Origin: Lachnospiraceae bacterium
GTDB lineage: Bacteria > Bacillota > Clostridia > Lachnospirales > Lachnospiraceae
NCBI GenBank assembly: GCA_003489085.1
Contig: DNJM01000061.1
Coordinates: 429-7,286 of the forward strand
DNA length: 6,858 nt
Direction of reading: 5' to 3'
Below the pieces are notes generated by a model that was not told the origin of the DNA, made no database searches, and was given only the letters and a program-made list of their open reading frames with translations. The stretch's first letter is position 1. Every line of letters starts with the position of its first letter. The translations under genes and the position numbers were made by a program. Of this stretch, positions 5,341 through 6,858 are shown piece after piece.

Positions 5341-6789
5341 CTATTCTCTGTGCATGGAGAAGCTGTCCATATCATAATTCTTCAGATTTTCATGAATACC
5401 GCGGTTATCTGCCTGGCTGATCAGTGCATCCCGGTCTTTCTTGAACGCCAGCTGGTCGCTGTATGCACTCGGTCCGCCGACGCATCCGCCTTCACAGGCC
5501 ATACCTTCGATAAAGTCCTCCGGAAGTCTTGCCGCTCTCAGAAGAAGCAGCGCTTTCTTACACTCTGCTGCTCCATTTGCCCTACATACCTTTGCATCGA
5601 TATTCTCTTCGGATTCCTTTAAGCTCTGCAGTACGGCTGCTGTTACACCGCCGGAATTGGCAAATCTCTTACCATATGTAGAGGCGATCTGCTCCTCATT
5701 TGCACACGGCTCCAGACTGATATTCTTTGCACGCATGATGGCACGGATTTCACTATAGGTCAGTACATAATCCGCATTTCCTTCAATCTTCTGATCTGCC
5801 ACTTCTGATTTTTTCGCCAGACACGGTCCAATGAATACAGTAATGGCTTCCGGATCGCGTGCCTTGACCAGACGGGATACGGCACACATCGGTGATACCG
5901 TAGTGGATACACAGTCTGCCAGCTGCGGATAATGGAGACGAACCATATTAACAAATGCCGGACAGCAGGAGGTGACTTTCTTCTTACCCTCTTTATAGGC
6001 TTCCGCCCATTCCTCTGCTTCATAGGCGGCCGTCATATCACCGCCCAGGCCGACATCATAGAAATCTACAAAGCCCAGCTCTTTCATGGCTTTTTTCCAG
6101 CTTGCCATCGTAATATCCGCACCGAACTGACCTTCTGTTGCCGGTGCCGCCATGGCGTAAACACGTTTTCCGGATTTCAATGCTTCGATCACCGGTACGA
6201 TATAAGACTTGGCAGCAATGGCGCCAAATGGACAGCTGTGGATACATTTTCCGCAGCGGATACATTTATTCTTATCAATCACAGAAATTCCATATTCATT
6301 GTACTTGATGGCGTCTACCGGACAGCTGAACTTACAGGGCCGCTTTAAATGTGCGATCGCATTATACGGACATGCCTTGGCACACTTTCCGCACTCCTTA
6401 CATTTGGACGCATCAATATGAGAACGATATCTTCCTCTTTCTATCGCACCGAATTTGCAGGCATTAATACATGCTTTTCCGGCACAGTTCTGGCAGTTTT
6501 CCGTTACCGTATAGCTGGAAATCGGGCAGTCCTCGCAGGCCGAGCTGATCACCTGAATAATATTTCCATCATCGACCGCCCCCGGAGCTTTTCCTTCTGC
6601 AAGTCTGACACGCTGGCGGATAATTTCCCGCTCCTTATAAATACAGCATCGGAACTGCGGCAGCGGGCCCGGTATCAGCTCCATCGCAATGTTATCCCGC
6701 TTTTCTTCCAGTTCCCCCGCAAAAGCCAGCTTCGCAACCTCATAGAGTACTTCATGTTTGATTTTGATCATATTCTCATCCGCATACAT
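5341..6789 (-). CDS. Monomeric [FeFe] hydrogenase with N-terminal 4Fe-4S domain (CpIII/group B-like)
   Basis: The 482-residue cytoplasmic enzyme interconverts protons and H2, probably with ferredoxin as partner. The N-terminal part is rich in cysteine: C85/C88, a C-X2-C-X4-C-X3-C at 99-111, a ferredoxin motif at 130-140, C152/C156 and a second ferredoxin motif at 176-186. The H-cluster domain follows from about residue 195. L1 is TSCCPAF (C275 probable proton-transfer Cys, C276 ligand), L2 is GPCLAKKSE (C323), and L3 is MACEGGCVGGP (C432, C436). All four H-cluster ligands are therefore present. The motifs differ from the classic CpI type (TSCCPGW, MPC-xx-K, PGGC-x-GGG) and fit the CpIII-like group. 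No HydE, HydF or HydG maturase is in the window. The start is an ATG with GGAGG at an unusually long 12 nt; an internal ATG at codon 7 has no better site. A strong terminator follows, so the gene may be monocistronic. Confidence 0.9.
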   Translation of the reverse strand: MYADENMIKIKHEVLYEVAKLAFAGELEEKRDNIAMELIPGPLPQFRCCIYKEREIIRQRVRLAEGKAPGAVDDGNIIQVISSACEDCPISSYTVTENCQNCAGKACINACKFGAIERGRYRSHIDASKCKECGKCAKACPYNAIAHLKRPCKFSCPVDAIKYNEYGISVIDKNKCIRCGKCIHSCPFGAIAAKSYIVPVIEALKSGKRVYAMAAPATEGQFGADITMASWKKAMKELGFVDFYDVGLGGDMTAAYEAEEWAEAYKEGKKKVTSCCPAFVNMVRLHYPQLADCVSTTVSPMCAVSRLVKARDPEAITVFIGPCLAKKSEVADQKIEGNADYVLTYSEIRAIMRAKNISLEPCANEEQIASTYGKRFANSGGVTAAVLQSLKESEENIDAKVCRANGAAECKKALLLLRAARLPEDFIEGMACEGGCVGGPSAYSDQLAFKKDRDALISQADNRGIHENLKNYDMDSFSMHRE

Positions 6790-6801
6790 CGTCTCTCACA
6801 T

Positions 6802-6806
6802 CCTCC
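6802..6806 (-). promoter_or_regulatory. Ribosome binding site of the hydrogenase, long spacing
   Basis: GGAGG on the minus strand lies 12 nt before the ATG at 6789, against 7 nt for the other five genes. No start codon exists at the 7-nt position. A weaker GAGAG sits closer to the ATG. Confidence 0.55.
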
Positions 6807-6823
6807 ATCCTATAGATATTTGA

Positions 6824-6841
6824 TCGTTAAATTTTTAATTA
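6824..6841 (-). promoter_or_regulatory. Rex-like operator upstream of the hydrogenase
   Basis: The minus strand reads TAATTAA-AAAT-TTAACGA. Against the Rex consensus TTGTTAA-N4-TTAACAA this is 11 of 14 defined bases, with the right 4-nt spacer. Rex is an NADH/NAD+-sensing repressor known to control fermentation and hydrogenase genes in clostridia. The site would overlap the transcript start if the TATAAT just upstream is the -10. The surrounding sequence is very AT-rich, so a chance match is possible. Confidence 0.35.
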
Positions 6842-6850
6842 TCAGATTTT

Positions 6851-6856
6851 ATTATA
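6851..6856 (-). promoter_or_regulatory. Possible -10 box of the hydrogenase promoter
   Basis: TATAAT on the minus strand, inside the palindrome ATTATAAT at the window edge. It would place the start near 6844, with a leader of about 55 nt. The -35 region lies beyond the window, so this cannot be confirmed. Confidence 0.3.
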
Positions 6857-6858
6857 AT

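Noticed and set aside
5932..6348. A 138-codon plus-strand open frame opposite the hydrogenase
   Set aside because: It is the antisense of the conserved Fe-S and L1 region, and no ribosome binding site or domain supports it.
1..6858. Search for CRISPR repeats, insertion sequences, phage genes, tRNA or rRNA
   Set aside because: No spaced direct repeats, transposase motifs, terminal inverted repeats or RNA gene signatures were seen. The window is densely packed with ordinary metabolic and envelope genes.

Overview
The window looks like chromosomal DNA from an anaerobic Gram-positive Clostridia species, most likely a Lachnospiraceae-type gut commensal. This is inferred from a monomeric [FeFe] hydrogenase of the CpIII-like kind, a clostridial nitrite/sulfite reductase, a NodB deacetylase with the clostridial TFDAAWG motif, strong AGGAGG-type ribosome binding sites and moderate GC content. 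There is no sign of phage, transposon, CRISPR, tRNA or rRNA. No species can be named from the sequence alone.

Layout. Positions 1-693 (+) hold the C-terminal 230 residues of a siroheme/4Fe-4S nitrite or sulfite reductase whose start is off the window. It converges on a minus-strand block across a 71-bp spacer containing a 9-bp perfect hairpin. Everything from 765 to 6789 is on the minus strand. In transcription order (right to left) the genes are: an [FeFe] hydrogenase (6789-5341) followed by a strong intrinsic terminator (5332-5293); a membrane-anchored polysaccharide deacetylase (5215-4418); a 129-bp gap with a good extended -10 promoter; then a four-gene run of a 76-aa single-span membrane protein (4288-4058), a YghZ/Gpr-type aldo-keto reductase (4055-3063), diaminopimelate epimerase dapF (2996-2148) and a MATE efflux transporter (2087-765).

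How the genes relate. The small membrane protein and the reductase are 2 bp apart and almost certainly translationally coupled. dapF and the MATE gene follow with 66- and 60-bp gaps and no convincing terminator, so a common transcript is plausible. The products fit general physiology rather than one dedicated pathway: carbonyl detoxification, meso-DAP supply for lysine and peptidoglycan, drug or metabolite export, cell-wall polysaccharide deacetylation, hydrogen metabolism and reduction of nitrite or sulfite. The hydrogenase and the siroheme reductase are both probably ferredoxin-linked redox enzymes.

Start sites were assigned from ribosome binding sites. Five of the six complete genes have a Shine-Dalgarno sequence exactly 7 nt before the chosen ATG; the hydrogenase is the exception, with 12 nt. 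This moved the starts of dapF and the deacetylase downstream of the longest open frames.

I did not find an obviously new biological system. The points most worth a second look are the Rex-like operator before the hydrogenase, the coupled YtxH-like small protein, the inverted repeat abutting the MATE ribosome binding site, and the altered metal motif of the deacetylase.
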